From the NCBI GenBank assembly GCA_963728985.1, contig CAVSME010000003.1:434001-498000 (forward strand): a stretch of DNA of 64,000 nt. Reading direction: 5' to 3'. The notes under the pieces are model-generated. The model saw only the letters and a list, made by a program, of their open reading frames with translations, did no database searches and was not told the origin of the DNA. Position numbers and translations under genes: made by a program. Each line of letters starts with the position of its first letter. Positions within the stretch are counted from its first letter, which is position 1. The stretch comes from DASXAI01 sp963728985. GTDB taxonomy: Bacteria; Actinomycetota; Acidimicrobiia; Acidimicrobiales; Ilumatobacteraceae. Shown in pieces: positions 37,851 through 45,701 of this stretch.

Positions 37851-38731
37851 CGCGGCGCGCAGCAGCCCTCCTGGGCATCAGCGTCCTGCTCGCCGCCTGC
37901 GACACCGGCGGCGGCTCGGCCACGACGGCCACGACGGCTACCACGGCCTCACCGAGCACCACGGTCGACGCGACGACGACGAGCGCGCCGACCACCATCG
38001 CCACGACCACGATCCCGCCGACAACGGTGCCGGCGACGACCCCGACCACCGATCCCCCGCCGAGCGCGCCATCGACGACCGCGCCGATGGCGCAGCAACT
38101 GGAGATCGGCCAGTCGGTGGAAGGACGGCCCATCACCGCTGTCGAGCGTGGTACGCCGGGCGGGACGGCCGTGCTCGTGATCGGCTGCATCCACGGCGAC
38201 GAGGACGCCGGCATCGGCGTGGTCGATCGCCTCATGGCGGCGACGGTGCCCGACGGCGTGGACCTCTGGCTCGTGCCCTCGATGAACCCTGACGGCCAGG
38301 CCCACCAGGTCCGCACGAACGCTCACCAGGTCGACCTCAACCGCAACTTCCCCCAGGGCTGGGCGCCCCTCGGCACGCCCGGCGACGCGCAGTACGCCGG
38401 CACGGGTCCGGCCAGCGAGCCCGAGACGGCGGCCATCGTCGCGCTCGTCGAGCGCATCAAGCCGACGCTCACGGTCTGGTACCACCAGGACCTGAACCGC
38501 ATCGACGTCGGCGCCGGTCGCGCCGGCCAGATCCAGCGCCGGTACGCGCAGCTCACCGGCCTGCCCGTTGCCCCCGTGACGGGCGGCGTCTACACCGGCA
38601 CCGCGACCCAGTGGGAGTCGGCCAAGGTGCCCAACGGCGTCGCCTTCATCGTGGAGCTGGGCCCCACGCTCGATGGCGCGTCGGCGGAGACCCACGCCGA
38701 CGCGGTGCTCACGCTGGCGTCATCCGGCTAG
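37847..38731 (+). CDS. M14-family zinc carboxypeptidase lipoprotein
   Basis: 294 residues. A lipoprotein signal (TRRAAALLGISVLLAAC, lipobox LAAC, Cys at 17) is followed by a Thr/Pro-rich linker to about residue 80. The M14 catalytic domain has IGCIHGDEDAG (zinc H-x-x-E), SMNPDGQAHQVRTNAHQVDL with the NRNFP substrate motif, WYHQDLNRID (third zinc ligand His) and FIVELGPTL (catalytic Glu). It resembles MpaA-like peptidoglycan-peptide amidases, so it may trim gamma-D-Glu-diaminopimelate peptides outside the membrane. GTG 37847 overlaps the TetR stop. Its end overlaps a convergent NlpC/P60 gene by 12 bases. Confidence 0.9.
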   Translation: MTRRAAALLGISVLLAACDTGGGSATTATTATTASPSTTVDATTTSAPTTIATTTIPPTTVPATTPTTDPPPSAPSTTAPMAQQLEIGQSVEGRPITAVERGTPGGTAVLVIGCIHGDEDAGIGVVDRLMAATVPDGVDLWLVPSMNPDGQAHQVRTNAHQVDLNRNFPQGWAPLGTPGDAQYAGTGPASEPETAAIVALVERIKPTLTVWYHQDLNRIDVGAGRAGQIQRRYAQLTGLPVAPVTGGVYTGTATQWESAKVPNGVAFIVELGPTLDGASAETHADAVLTLASSG

Positions 38732-39466
38732 GAAGAACAGCCAGCCCCACGTGACGGGGCCGCACTCGCGGTCCACCACCATCGTCGCGTCACGCTGCTG
38801 GCGGACCTGGTCCTGGAACAGGCCCACCGCTTCGGCGGTCACGTCCAGGAAGTTGCCGGTGGCGCCGAACTGCGCCAGCCGCCCCACACCGAGCTTGATG
38901 AGGAGCTGCTGCATCTCGGCGACTGCGGGCCCTTGCGCGCCCTGCACGAGATAGGGCTTGTCGACGCGCGGCGACGGCCCGCCAGCGGGCGACGGCGTCG
39001 GCGACGGCGTCGGTGCCGCCCCGTAGGTGCAGCCCGGGATGAGGGCCCCCGCGGTCCACGACCGGTTGCGGGCCGAGGCCACGAGGACACCGAACTTGGT
39101 GCCCATCGCCTCGATGGTGCGGCCGTCGCCGAGCGAGATGGCCACGTGGGCGTGCGGCGGGCAGGTGGGTCCGGGATCGACCGGGTTGCCGGCGTCGTCG
39201 CGGTGGTTGAAGAGCAGCGCACCTCGCGTGGCGATCGCCTGGTCCACGCTCACGATCTGGCCCTGGCTCTTGCACCACCGCTGCTGGATCCACGATCCGT
39301 CGGGCATGGTCGGCGTCACGCCGGCGCGGGCGCAGGCCCACTCGACCAGCTCCGAGCAGTCGAACTCACTCGGGTTCGGATCCGCCGGACTGGCCTCGGC
39401 ATTGCCGACGTAGCGATCCCCCTGCTGCGCCAACGCGAGGCCCACGACTGTCTCCACATCGGTCAT
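38720..39466 (-). CDS. NlpC/P60-type peptidase with C-terminal peptidoglycan-binding domain
   Basis: 248 residues. The N-terminal NlpC/P60-like fold has FDCSELVEWACARAG (catalytic Cys, about residue 36) and PPHAHVAISLGDGRTIEA (catalytic His near 105). A Pro/Ser/Thr linker (about 152-168) leads to a peptidoglycan-binding domain 1-like unit: GAQGPAVAEMQQLLIKLGVG and VTAEAVGLFQDQVRQQ. There is no signal peptide at the given start, which is unusual for a cell-wall enzyme; it may be a phage-like or non-classically exported enzyme. Convergent with the M14 peptidase gene, another peptidoglycan-peptide candidate. Confidence 0.82.
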   Translation of the reverse strand: MTDVETVVGLALAQQGDRYVGNAEASPADPNPSEFDCSELVEWACARAGVTPTMPDGSWIQQRWCKSQGQIVSVDQAIATRGALLFNHRDDAGNPVDPGPTCPPHAHVAISLGDGRTIEAMGTKFGVLVASARNRSWTAGALIPGCTYGAAPTPSPTPSPAGGPSPRVDKPYLVQGAQGPAVAEMQQLLIKLGVGRLAQFGATGNFLDVTAEAVGLFQDQVRQQRDATMVVDRECGPVTWGWLFFLAG

Positions 39467-39509
39467 CGCACCGACCTCCTCCCCTCAGATGCACGATTCG
39501 TGCCCTCGC

Positions 39510-39515
39510 TAGGGT
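39510..39515 (+). promoter_or_regulatory. -10 box TAGGGT for the SCO6745-like gene
   Basis: TAGGGT lies 8 bases before ATG 39524, leaderless layout. Confidence 0.5.
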
Positions 39516-39523
39516 GCCACTCC

Positions 39524-40414
39524 ATGCCGAGGTCAGGAGACAGCACCTACGCGATCGGGCGCACACTGCGCGATCGCATCGAACCGCTCATCGGGCAGGT
39601 GTACTTCTCCCCGGAATGCCACGCCGCCTACGCCGCCATCGGGTTCGCTCCCAGCCCGCTCACGTCGAACGGCGTCGCCCTGCCCGACGGGCCCGCCTAC
39701 TTCACCAGCAGAGGCTCGCTCATGGGCCAGGTCCCGGGACAAGTGGTGGCTGCCGCGTTCGCCGTCTTCAACCCCGAGGCCGTCGTGCCCTCGGTCAGCT
39801 ACGGGTGGTCCATCACCGATGCAACGACCGTCTGCGCCGCCCGCCACGACGGCGCCGTGGGCCAGCTCGTGCGCATCCTGGGCGAGCGGCCCGAGGGCAT
39901 CGATCGCGCCGTCGAGCTGATGCGCCGGGCCTGCGCGCCGCTGGAGCCGAACGGCAAGCCGCTCTTCGCCGGCGCGGAGTCGCAGCCGTGGCCAGATGAT
40001 CCGTGGGGCCAGTTCTTCGTGGCCGGCGACCAGCTGCGCGAGTACCGGGGCGACGCCCACACGGCAGCGTGGACGGCCGCCGGGCTCGACGGCCCCGAGA
40101 TCGGGATCGTGTCCGAGCGCTACAGCGGCATCCCGCCGCGCACGTACGTCCGCACGCGGGCGTGGGGCACCGACCGCCTCGACGCCGCCGAGGAGCGCCT
40201 CACCGGGCTCGGGTGGCTGGAGGGCGACGGGCTGAGCGAGACGGGCCGGGCCGCGCGCGAGGCGATCGAGGTCGCCACCGATCAGCAGATGGCCGGTGCG
40301 CTCGACGCGCTCGGCGACGACTTCGACGAGCTCATCGCGCTGATCACCCCGTGGGGCCGCGCCGTCGTGGCCGCCCACGGGTACCTCGGCGGCGTGAGCG
40401 ACCTCACCGGCTGA
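39524..40414 (+). CDS. SCO6745-like protein
   Basis: 296 residues. It resembles the actinobacterial SCO6745 group: IEPLIGQVYFSPECHAAYAA, YFTSRGSLMGQVPGQVVAAA, FAVFNPEAVVPSVSYGWSIT in the N-terminal half, and a winged-helix-like second half (DRLDAAEERLTGLGWLEGDG then LSETGRAAREAIEVATDQQM, like a MarR DNA-binding unit, and IALITPWGRAVVAAHGYLGG). Function is not known; a helix-turn-helix like fold without proven DNA binding is a fair description. It is the only gene of its unit, convergent with a TetR gene 15 bp away. Confidence 0.75.
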   Translation: MPRSGDSTYAIGRTLRDRIEPLIGQVYFSPECHAAYAAIGFAPSPLTSNGVALPDGPAYFTSRGSLMGQVPGQVVAAAFAVFNPEAVVPSVSYGWSITDATTVCAARHDGAVGQLVRILGERPEGIDRAVELMRRACAPLEPNGKPLFAGAESQPWPDDPWGQFFVAGDQLREYRGDAHTAAWTAAGLDGPEIGIVSERYSGIPPRTYVRTRAWGTDRLDAAEERLTGLGWLEGDGLSETGRAAREAIEVATDQQMAGALDALGDDFDELIALITPWGRAVVAAHGYLGGVSDLTG

Positions 40415-40429
40415 CGGCGAGAGCCCGTC

Positions 40430-41044
40430 CTACTGGCGGGTCGTCCCGGCGTCGGGCCCGAGGGTGGCCAGCCACATCGTGGCCAGTGTCTCCGATGCGG
40501 TGACGATGTCGGCCGCCGACGTGCCCGGCCCGTCACCCTCCACGAACCAGCGGTACGCGAACGTCTCGAGCATGGCCGTGAGGGCGGCGGCAGCGATGGC
40601 CGGGTCGATGCCTGGCCGGCGACCGGCGGCCTCGATGCCCCGCCGCACCCGCTCCACCCGCCGGGCCCGCTCGGCCCGTACGGCGACGGCGATCTCCTCG
40701 TCGAACGTGGACGCCTCGTGCCACACCTTGCTCAGTTGGAGGTGCTGCACGTAGTCGGTCAGGAACCAGGCGATCTCGGCCCGGACCCGCTCGGCCACGC
40801 TCCCGCTCTGCAGCCGGGGCCGGCGCGTCCCACTGGCGGCGTGCTCGGTGATGGCAAGGAGGATCTCGTGGCGGCTGCCGAAGTACTCGTAGAACGTGCC
40901 GTGCCCCACGCCGGCGGCCCGCACGATGTCCGGGACGCTGGTCGCGTGGTACCCACGCTCGGCGAAGAGCCGTCCGGCAGCATCGAGCAGCTGACGCCGT
41001 GTCTCTTCCCGTCGTGCGGTGCGGATGGCTCGGTCGACCGCCAT
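40430..41044 (-). CDS. TetR-family transcriptional regulator
   Basis: 204 residues. HTH: RREETRRQLLDAAGRLFAER then GYHATSVPDIVRAAGVGHGT with FYEYFGSRHEILLAI; helical ligand domain after. ATG 41044 gives the normal short N-terminus (MAVDRAIRTARREE); the frame is open upstream. TAGCGT lies ten bases before it. The divergent neighbour is the scar of an acyl-CoA synthetase gene and then amidohydrolase genes, which may have been its targets. Confidence 0.9.
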   Translation of the reverse strand: MAVDRAIRTARREETRRQLLDAAGRLFAERGYHATSVPDIVRAAGVGHGTFYEYFGSRHEILLAITEHAASGTRRPRLQSGSVAERVRAEIAWFLTDYVQHLQLSKVWHEASTFDEEIAVAVRAERARRVERVRRGIEAAGRRPGIDPAIAAAALTAMLETFAYRWFVEGDGPGTSAADIVTASETLATMWLATLGPDAGTTRQ

Positions 41045-41054
41045 GGCGTCGCCG

Positions 41055-41060
41055 ACGCTA
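41055..41060 (-). promoter_or_regulatory. -10 box TAGCGT for the TetR gene
   Basis: TAGCGT on the minus strand, ten bases before ATG 41044. Near-leaderless. Confidence 0.4.
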
Positions 41061-41186
41061 GTCCGACAGTCGTGTCGATGCCGCGCACGCCACCAACCGA
41101 ATCCGCTGGCTAGAGGGGTCGTGCCGAGTTGACACCAGTGTCGGCTACCGGGAACACTCGGCGCGGACCAGAAGGAGGCGGGGGCC

Positions 41187-41365
41187 GTGACGACGATGAG
41201 CGACTTGGAGGCCACCCTCACCGCTCACGGGCAACCGTTCGAGGTCACGACTTCGGGCCCACCGTCGTCGACCTGCGCACCGACGACCTTCCGCGCAATG
41301 CTGCAGGCAAGGTCTTGAAGCGGCAGCTGCGAGACGAGCTCGACCGACAGATCCGACGAACCTGA
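41187..41365 (+). pseudogene. Scar of an acyl-CoA synthetase gene: only both ends remain
   Basis: A Shine-Dalgarno GAAGGAGG lies eight bases before GTG 41187, which opens a frame reading MSDLEATLTAHGQPFEV after three codons, like the N-terminus of actinobacterial fatty-acyl-CoA synthetases. Then, in a different frame, comes the C-terminal signature of the ANL superfamily: TDDLPRNAAGKVLKRQLRDE with the catalytic lysine (GKVLK), ending at TGA 41363-41365. About 450-500 codons between the two ends are missing and the junction (near 41245-41260) is out of frame. The gene is dead, but its expression signals are intact just upstream of the amidohydrolase. Confidence 0.72.
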
Positions 41366-41376
41366 GGAGACACAGC

Positions 41377-42543
41377 GTGCACGAGACTCACCGCCTTTCC
41401 TGGGACGGCGCTGTCGACGCCGACGGCCACATCCTGGAGCCCTCCGACCTCTGGGAGACCTACCTCGAACCGCAGTACCGCGACCGCGCGCTACGCGTGG
41501 TGAAGGACGAGAACGGGCTCGACGAGTTGGAGATCAACGGCCAACGGTCGACGATGTCGCGGCGTGGCTTCCCGTCCACGCTCGCCGCCATGGGCCGGAC
41601 CGACTTCGTCGAGATGGCCAAGGACCCATCGGTCACGTACGACAACCACGCCCCCGCCGGTGCCGTCGACGCCAAGGAGCGCCTCAAGCTGCTCGACGCC
41701 GAGCACATCGACGCCGCGGTCATCTACACGACGACCGGCCTCCTCTGGGAGGCCGAGCTGGAGGACCCCGAGCTGTCGCAGGCCTACACCCGCGCCTACA
41801 ACCGCTGGATCTGCGAGTGGTGCTCGGACGGTGGCGGCCGGCTCATCCCCGCCGCCCACCTGTCACTGCTCGATCCGGAGGCCGCGGCCAACGAGATGGA
41901 GCGGGCCGTCGGCGACGGCGCCCGGGGCTGCTACGTGGCGCCGTGGGTGCACACCGCCAAGCCCCTCGGCCATCCCGACCACGATGTCGTCTTCGCCGCC
42001 GCCCAGGACCTCGACATCCCCTTCGCCATCCATCCCATGTTCGAGCCGCAATGGACCAAGGGCACGCGCATGGGCGCGTGGGAGAACGTGCGCAACCTCC
42101 GCCTGACCGCGTCGGTGGCCGGCTCGGACGGCGTGCGTCACCAGTTCTCCACGCTGTTCGACTATGGCGTGTTCGACCGGTTCCCCCGCCTCAAGATCCT
42201 CGTCCTCGAATCGGGCGGCGGCTGGATCGGCTACTGGCTCGATCGCATCGATGCCGTGTTCAGCCACACCGGGATCGGCAACCGGGTGCCGCTCCAGAAC
42301 CCGCCGTCGTACTACTTCCAGGAGCGGTGCTGGATCAGCTGCGACCCCGACGAGAAGACCATCCCGTCACTGGCCGAGCGGTTCGGCGCCGATCGGTTCA
42401 TGTGGGCGTCGGACTTCCCCCACCTCGACCACACGCCCGAGTACATCCTCGACCTCGACCGGCTCGTCGGCAGCTTCCCTGAGGCCGACCGCCGCAAGTT
42501 CGTGGGCGACAACTGCCGGAAGCTGTTCAAGATCGATGTCTAG
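41377..42543 (+). CDS. Amidohydrolase family 2 metal-dependent hydrolase
   Basis: 388 residues. TIM-barrel hydrolase/decarboxylase of the amidohydrolase_2 type. Conserved parts: VDADGHILEPSDLWETYLEP, GLLWEAELEDP, LIPAAHLSLLDPEAAANEME, FAIHPMFEPQW with a metal-site His, LVLESGGGWIGYWLDRIDAV and the C-terminal MWASDFPHLDHTPE with the metal-site Asp. Members include 2-amino-3-carboxymuconate semialdehyde decarboxylase-like and uncharacterised actinobacterial enzymes; no substrate can be assigned. GTG 41377 follows GAGGAGA by six bases. Start of a run with two small genes, a D-aminoacylase-like gene and an SMP-30 gene. Confidence 0.9.
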   Translation: MHETHRLSWDGAVDADGHILEPSDLWETYLEPQYRDRALRVVKDENGLDELEINGQRSTMSRRGFPSTLAAMGRTDFVEMAKDPSVTYDNHAPAGAVDAKERLKLLDAEHIDAAVIYTTTGLLWEAELEDPELSQAYTRAYNRWICEWCSDGGGRLIPAAHLSLLDPEAAANEMERAVGDGARGCYVAPWVHTAKPLGHPDHDVVFAAAQDLDIPFAIHPMFEPQWTKGTRMGAWENVRNLRLTASVAGSDGVRHQFSTLFDYGVFDRFPRLKILVLESGGGWIGYWLDRIDAVFSHTGIGNRVPLQNPPSYYFQERCWISCDPDEKTIPSLAERFGADRFMWASDFPHLDHTPEYILDLDRLVGSFPEADRRKFVGDNCRKLFKIDV

Positions 42544-42754
42544 GCTGCTGGAGGTGGAAGCTCGGCCGTTCGTGTTCCCGGAACCCGGCGACACACTGGC
42601 GACGCTGGCGGCCCGGCTGCTCCCCGACGATCCCGACGGCGCCAACACGCTGCTGTCGTGGAACCTGCACCTCGCCCTGCGGCCGTTCCCGGTGGGCGAG
42701 CCGGGCGAGGTGCTCTGCACCGACATCGTGTACGTGGGCCCGCCGCCGGCATGA
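42536..42754 (+). CDS. Small LysM-like protein
   Basis: 72 residues. ATG 42536 overlaps the amidohydrolase stop by 8 bases and its stop overlaps the next start (ATGA), so it is embedded in the operon. The sequence PEPGDTLATLAARLLPDDPD then GANTLLSWNLHLALRPF and LCTDIVYVGPP follows the LysM pattern (GDTL..IA......N.......L), but with no signal peptide, as in phage tail-protein-X-like units. It may be a protein-protein adaptor for the flanking hydrolases. I do not recognise a named family. Confidence 0.6.
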   Translation: MSRLLEVEARPFVFPEPGDTLATLAARLLPDDPDGANTLLSWNLHLALRPFPVGEPGEVLCTDIVYVGPPPA

Positions 42755-42975
42755 CCGCCACCGGGCCGGTGATCGCCAGCGCCGTCCTCGGCCCGGGCCA
42801 CGACGGCAACGCCGAGGTCGTGGTCGAACTGCTCTACCCGAATGGCGGTCGGGCCCACCTCAGCGTGGCCCAGACCGCCGTCGATGTCGCCCTCGATGCC
42901 GCCGGTGTGCAACACCTCGACGACCTCAAGGGTCGACCGTGGACCGTGCTCATCGGCACCGGCTGGCTCGCGTGA
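42751..42975 (+). CDS. Small conserved-looking protein of unknown function
   Basis: 74 residues, ATG 42751 overlapping the preceding stop (ATGA). It reads VIASAVLGPGHDGNAEVVVE, LLYPNGGRAHLSVAQTAVDV, ALDAAGVQHLDDLKGRPWTV with LIGTGWLA at the end: a compact alpha/beta protein with no signal or membrane segment. Family not recognised. Its place between two metal hydrolases in a coupled operon suggests an accessory subunit. Confidence 0.6.
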   Translation: MTATGPVIASAVLGPGHDGNAEVVVELLYPNGGRAHLSVAQTAVDVALDAAGVQHLDDLKGRPWTVLIGTGWLA

Positions 42976-43003
42976 GCCGCTGCCCGACAAGACAGGAGAC
43001 GCC

Positions 43004-44693
43004 ATGTTGGACCTGATCCTCCGCGGAGGAACGATCATCGACGGGTCGGGGCTTCCCGGCTACAAGGGCGACGTCGGCGTGGAGGGCGGGCGCATCGTCT
43101 CCGTCGGGCGCCCGCTCGGTGACGGCGCGCGGGTGATCGACGCCACCGGCAAGGTCGTGGCGCCCGGCTTCATCGATCCCCACACGCACTACGACGCGCA
43201 GGTGCTCTTCGATCCGTACGCCTTCCCGGCCATCGAGCACGGCATCACCACGATCGTCACCGGCAACTGCTCGTTGAGCATGGCGCCCGTGCGCGCCGCC
43301 CACCGTGACCGCTTCGGCCGCATGTTCCGCCTCATCGAGGAGATGCCGGCGGCGGCGTTCGATCAGGGCGTCGACTGGCGCTGGGGCGAGTCGTTCGACG
43401 GGATGGTCGACGCCGTCGCCGCCGACATCGCCCTCAACGTGGCACCCCTCGTCGGCCACTCGGTGCTGCGCCTGTACGTCCTCGGCGACGAGGCGCGCCG
43501 GCCGGCCACCACCGAGGAGATCGCGGCAGATGTGCGACCTCCTGCGCGGCTGCCTCGACGCCGGGGCCGTCGGCATGTCGACGAGCTACATCGACATCGA
43601 AGAGGACCTGCGCCCGGTGCCGTCGCGCTGGGCGCGCCACGCCGAGCTGGAGGCGCTGTGCGCCGTCCTCGGTGAGCGCGGCCGCATGCTGCAGGTCGTG
43701 CACGAGTTCTTCGATCCGGGCCTCACAGCGACGCGCGTCCAGATGATGGGCGAGCTCTCCCGCCGGTACGGCATCCCGACCACGCTGTCGCCGCTGTTCC
43801 ACAGCTCGGCCATGCCCGACGGTCCCGCGCAGGTGATGGACGCCGTCGAGCGGGAGTGGCAGCTGGGCGGCCGGGTCTGGCCGCAGGTGCAGACCCGCCC
43901 GATCGACATCAGCTGGACGCTCGACCAGCGCAGCATCATGTTCCTCGTCATCCCCGGCTGGTGGCGGGTGCTGTCGCTCACGACGCGCGAGGAGAAGCTG
44001 GCGGCGTTCGCCGACCCCTCCGTGCGCGAGACGCTCGTGGGTGGGCTCAACATGCTCTCGACCCTGGCCAACAACAACTTCGACGCCGGCGGCTTCGTGG
44101 TGCGCGACGTGGTGCTGGACCGCAACCGTGACCTGGTGGGGCGCCGGCTCGACGACATCGCCGCCGAGCGCAAGACCACGCCCGCCGAGCTGCTCGTCGA
44201 CCTCGCCATCGAGGAAGACCTCGGCACGTGGTTCATCCGGTCGGAGATCGGCCACACCGACGCCGAGGCCGTGGGCGCGCTGCTGGCGCACCCGTACGTG
44301 CACGTCGGCGCCAGCGACGGTGGGGCCCACGTGGGATCGTTCGCCACGTACGGCGACACCGGCCTCCTCGTCTCCCGCTACGTGCGCGAGACGGGCGCCA
44401 TGCGCCTCGAGGAGGCGATCAAGAAGATCACCTCGGACACGGCAACGATCTGGGGCCTTCCCGACCGGGGCCTCGTACGAGAGGGCTACGCCGCCGATCT
44501 CACGGTCTTCGACCCGGCCACGCTCGACCGCGGGCCCGAGGTCGCCTCCGACGACTTCCCCGGCGACGGCATTCGCTGGGTCCGCCACTCGGTCGGCATG
44601 GACACCGTCGTCGTGGGCGGGGAGCCGACGTGGACGGCCACCGAGGGCTACGTCAAGGGTGCTCGCGCCGGTGTGATAGCAACCCGGTCATGA
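43004..44693 (+). pseudogene. D-aminoacylase-like amidohydrolase gene with a frameshift
   Basis: ATG 43004 follows AGGAGA. The first frame gives LILRGGTIIDGSGLPGYKGD, APGFIDPHTHYDAQVLFDP (metal H-x-H), TIVTGNCSLSMAPV and NVAPLVGHSVLRLYVLGDEA. Near 43520-43535 the frame changes by one base; the second frame continues LLRGCLDAGAVGMSTSYIDI, HASDGG-type HVGASDGGAHVGSFATYGDT and the C-terminal GREGYAADLTVFDP-like end (LVREGYAADLTVFDPATLDR). Joined, about 562 residues of an N-acyl-D-amino-acid deacylase family 3 amidohydrolase. The domain is complete apart from the shift. The stop overlaps the next ATG. Sequence error is at least as likely as decay because both halves are otherwise intact. Confidence 0.85.
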
Positions 44694-45577
44694 GCCGCGA
44701 CGTCACCGTCTACTCCGACGGGTACACCTTCCTCGAGTGCCCGCGCTGGCACGACGGCCAGCTGTACATCTCGGACTTCTACACCCACCGCGTGTTGCGC
44801 ATCGACGGCAACGGCAAGGCCGAGCTCGTCGTCGAGGTGCCGAACCAGCCGTCAGGTCTGGGCTGGTTGCCCGACGGCCGCATGCTCATCGTGTCCATGA
44901 AGGACCACAAGATCATGCGGCTGGAGGGCGGCAAGCTCGTGGAGCACGCCGACCTCACCGACCTCGTCAGCGGCCACCTGAACGACATGGTCGTCGACGC
45001 CGCCGGGCATGCCTACATCGGCAACTTCGGCTTCGATCTGATGGCCGGGGACAAGCTGAGCTCGACCGTGCTCGTCAAGGTGGACCCCGACGGTTCGGCC
45101 AGCGTGGTGGCCGACGGGCTGATGTTCCCGAACGGTTCGGTCGTGCTGGGTGACACGCTGGTGGTGGCGGAGTCGTTCGGGCATCGCCTGAGCGCGTTCG
45201 ACATCGCCCCCGACGGGTCGCTGTCGGCCCGGCGCGACTGGGTGAAGTTCGGCGAGCTGCCCACGAGCAACGAGGCCGAGGTCGTCTTCGGCCAGATCAG
45301 CATCGCGCCCGATGGCATCGGCGCCGACGCCGAAGGCGCGATCTGGGTGGCCGACGCGCTGAACCACCGCGTGGTGCGGGCGCGTGAGGGCGAGGGCATC
45401 GTCGAGGAGATCTCCACGGGTGACCAGAGCGCGTTCGCCTGCATGCTCGGCGGCCCGGACGGGCGCACCCTGTTCATCTGCGCCGCGCCCAGCTTCGCCG
45501 AGCACGAGCGCATCGGCGCGACGGACGCGCAGCTGCTCGCCGTCCAGGTCGACGTGCCCCACGGAGGCATCCCGTAA
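44690..45577 (+). CDS. SMP-30/gluconolactonase family protein
   Basis: 295 residues. Six-bladed beta-propeller hydrolase that opens lactones with a bound divalent metal. Family features are YTFLECPRWHDGQLYISDFY (metal Glu), PNQPSGLGWLPDGRMLI, HLNDMVVDAAGHAYIGNFGF (Asn-Asp metal and substrate site), ADGLMFPNGSVVLGDTLVVA and ADAEGAIWVADALNHRVVRA. ATG 44690 overlaps the aminoacylase stop. A second member lies at 51945-52793. The operon position suggests hydrolysis of a lactone or lactam intermediate. Confidence 0.92.
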   Translation: MSRDVTVYSDGYTFLECPRWHDGQLYISDFYTHRVLRIDGNGKAELVVEVPNQPSGLGWLPDGRMLIVSMKDHKIMRLEGGKLVEHADLTDLVSGHLNDMVVDAAGHAYIGNFGFDLMAGDKLSSTVLVKVDPDGSASVVADGLMFPNGSVVLGDTLVVAESFGHRLSAFDIAPDGSLSARRDWVKFGELPTSNEAEVVFGQISIAPDGIGADAEGAIWVADALNHRVVRAREGEGIVEEISTGDQSAFACMLGGPDGRTLFICAAPSFAEHERIGATDAQLLAVQVDVPHGGIP

Positions 45578-45607
45578 AGAACGCCCGCCGCTACGCCGCC
45601 GCAACTT

Positions 45608-45666
45608 TGGGTGCGAATCGGCTCATGGGTGCGAGATGGCCCGCTGGGCGGGCCGATTCGCACCCA
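45608..45666. repeat. Dispersed palindromic repeat type 2, copy B
   Basis: Perfect 15-bp terminal arms TGGGTGCGAATCGGC (45608-45622) and GCCGATTCGCACCCA (45652-45666) with TCATGGGTGCGAGA and a GCCCGC centre. It matches the organisation of copy A at 19237-19297. It lies between an SMP-30 gene and a 2OG oxygenase gene on the same strand. Confidence 0.8.
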
Positions 45667-45688
45667 TTGGCTACCGCCGAAGCCGTCG

Positions 45689-45694
45689 TAGCCT
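45689..45694 (+). promoter_or_regulatory. -10 box TAGCCT for the 2OG oxygenase gene
   Basis: TAGCCT lies 7 bases before GTG 45702, leaderless layout. Confidence 0.5.
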
Positions 45695-45701
45695 TCCAGC
45701 C

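Noticed and set aside
41129..41365. A complete 78-residue protein gene
   Set aside because: Only its last 30 residues resemble anything (ANL C-terminus); the first part has no start signal and overlaps the other remnant frame.
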